64,000 nt of DNA, taken from NCBI RefSeq assembly GCF_014198245.1, contig NZ_JACIHE010000016.1, positions 124,001 through 188,000 of the forward strand, given 5' to 3'. The stretch's first letter is position 1. Every line of letters begins with the position of its first letter. The translations under genes were made by a program, and so were the position numbers. This DNA comes from Bradyrhizobium sp. cir1 (lineage in GTDB: Bacteria; Pseudomonadota; Alphaproteobacteria; Rhizobiales; Xanthobacteraceae). Shown one piece after another: positions 62,888-64,000 of this stretch. The notes under the pieces were generated by a model, which saw only the letters and a list, made by a program, of their open reading frames with translations, ran no database searches and was not told the DNA's origin.

Positions 62888-64000
62888 TGAACGGTGCGGA
62901 AAGCCTGGTGCGGACGATGGTCAAGGGTGGGGTCGACGTCTGCTTCACCAACCCCGGCACCTCCGAGATGCATTTTGTCGCAGCGCTCGACCGCGTGCCC
63001 GGCATGCGCTGCGTGCTCGGCCTGTTCGAAGGCGTGGTGACGGGCGCGGCCGACGGCTATTTCCGCATGAAGGGCACGCCGGCCTCGACCCTGCTGCATC
63101 TCGGCCCCGGCCTCGCCAACGGCCTTGCCAATCTGCACAACGCCAAGAAGGCCAATTCCGGCATCGTCAACATCGTCGGCCAGCACGCCGTCTACCACAT
63201 CGACTACAACGCGCCGCTGACCTCCGACATCGAGGGGCTGGCCCGGCCGATGTCGTCCTGGGTCCGGACCTCGCCGAACTCCAGATCGGTCGCCGCCGAC
63301 GGCGCCGCGGCAATTGCCGCTGCCAAAAGCGCGCCGCCGCAGATCGCGACCCTGATCCTGCCCGCCGACACCGCCTGGAACGAGGCCGACGGCATCGCCG
63401 AGGTGCCGGCCGAGCAGCAGCGCGCCAGCTATTCGCCGCAGGCGGTCGAGAAGGCCGCCAAGATCCTGCATGGTGACGGCGAGGGCACGCTGCTGTTGAT
63501 GACTGGCAGCGCCCTCAGCGAGCAGGGCCTGGCGCTGGCCGAGCGCATCGCGGGCAAGACCGGCTGCACCGTGATGGGCCCGACCTTCCGTCCGAAGATG
63601 GCGCGCGGCCGCGGCCGCTTCTCGATCGACCGCATCCACTACGTGATCGAGAACGCGCTGCCGATGCTGGCAAAATTCCGTCACATCGTGCTGGTTGAGT
63701 CCGACGATCCGGTGGCGTTCTTCGCCTATCCGAACAAGCCGAGCATGCTCAAGCCCGAGGGCTGCGAGGTGCATCGCATGACCTCCTGGGGCGAGAATTC
63801 CGTCGCAGCGCTCGAGGCGCTGGCCGGTGCCGTGAAGGCCAGCGCCAAGGACGTCAAGCCGCAGGCCTTGGCTGAGCTGGTCAAGCCGACCGGCGCGCTC
63901 ACCTTCGCCTCGATCGCGCAGGCGATTGCCTGTGCTATCCCCGAGAACGCGATCATGGTCGACGAATCCCTCACCACCGGCCGCGGCTTCTTCCCGCCGA
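62888..64000 (+). CDS. Thiamine-diphosphate enzyme, acetolactate synthase-like (C-terminus cut by the window)
   Basis: The frame opens at the ATG at 62888 and runs in frame to the right edge with 371 codons and no stop. It has the TPP pyrimidine-domain start (ESLVRTMVKGGVDVCFTNPG, TSEMHFVAALDRVPG) and catalytic-Glu segment GLFEGVVTGAADGYFRM, then ILHGDGEGTLLLMTGSALSE. Relatives act as acetolactate synthase, benzoylformate decarboxylase or oxalyl-CoA-type enzymes. The catalytic Glu is present. The family C-terminal TPP domain lies outside. The gene starts 259 bases after the divergent transpeptidase. Confidence 0.85.

Overview
The window is high-GC chromosomal DNA from an alphaproteobacterium, most probably Bradyrhizobium or a close relative in the Nitrobacteraceae. 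The main clues are a PutA of exactly 999 residues (the size of the well-studied Bradyrhizobium PutA), a SorAB sulfite dehydrogenase, CYP153-like P450s, many acyl-CoA/CoA-transferase genes, and dense families of palindromic intergenic repeats of the kind common in these genomes. I see no phage, insertion sequence, CRISPR array, rRNA or tRNA. This looks like core or stable accessory chromosome rather than an island.

Layout. 1-3.4 kb: a partial gene, a small hypothetical, then an operon for a ring-opening amidohydrolase (cyanuric acid hydrolase/barbiturase family) and an amidase. 3.4-4.7 kb: a gene-free stretch packed with repeats. 4.7-11 kb: tex, a Gly/His-rich exported protein, an OmpR-type two-component pair and a cytosine-deaminase-like amidohydrolase with an altered active site. 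11-17 kb: a PDZ protein descended from an HtrA-type protease but without its catalytic His and Ser, overlapping a short LuxR-type regulator; an exported VOC protein; a DapA-family lyase/synthase; and an orphan molybdopterin subunit. 17-20 kb: a crotonase plus two acyl-CoA dehydrogenases. 20-26 kb: LemA and two TPM-domain proteins, a membrane protein, a large exported protein with one haem motif, and a glutathione transferase remnant. 26-31 kb: a CoA transferase, putA and its divergent Lrp-type regulator. 31-36 kb: cold-shock protein, sorAB, and an adenylate cyclase with a membrane anchor and a 2Fe-2S domain.

36-43.6 kb: an ArnT-like glycosyltransferase, a YcjX/YcjF pair, a haemolysin-III protein, two SDR dehydrogenases and a MarR regulator with a clear palindromic operator. 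43.7-49.7 kb: benzoylformate decarboxylase and a three-gene acyl-CoA operon (acyl-CoA dehydrogenase, CoA transferase, MaoC-like hydratase) divergent from a LysR regulator. 50-52.7 kb: two tandem CYP153-like P450s. 53-55.3 kb: a DUF898 membrane protein with an M48 peptidase. 55.3-58.6 kb: homologues of the three yeast URC uracil-catabolism genes (URC1, URC4, and an Upp-like protein with a changed PRPP loop) behind a leader with a terminator-like hairpin. 59-64 kb: threonine-synthase-like enzyme, methyltransferase, DUF2927 protein, L,D-transpeptidase and the start of a second thiamine-diphosphate enzyme.

The window has two metabolic themes. One is breakdown of N-heterocycles and pyrimidines (ring-opening amidohydrolase, CodA-like protein, URC genes). 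The other is oxidation of acyl-CoA, alkane and aromatic acids. Four proteins belong to enzyme families but have altered catalytic or binding motifs (HtrA-like, CodA-like, crotonase, Upp-like), and these are the most useful leads for new biology. The best candidate for an under-described system is the URC cluster with its leader RNA.
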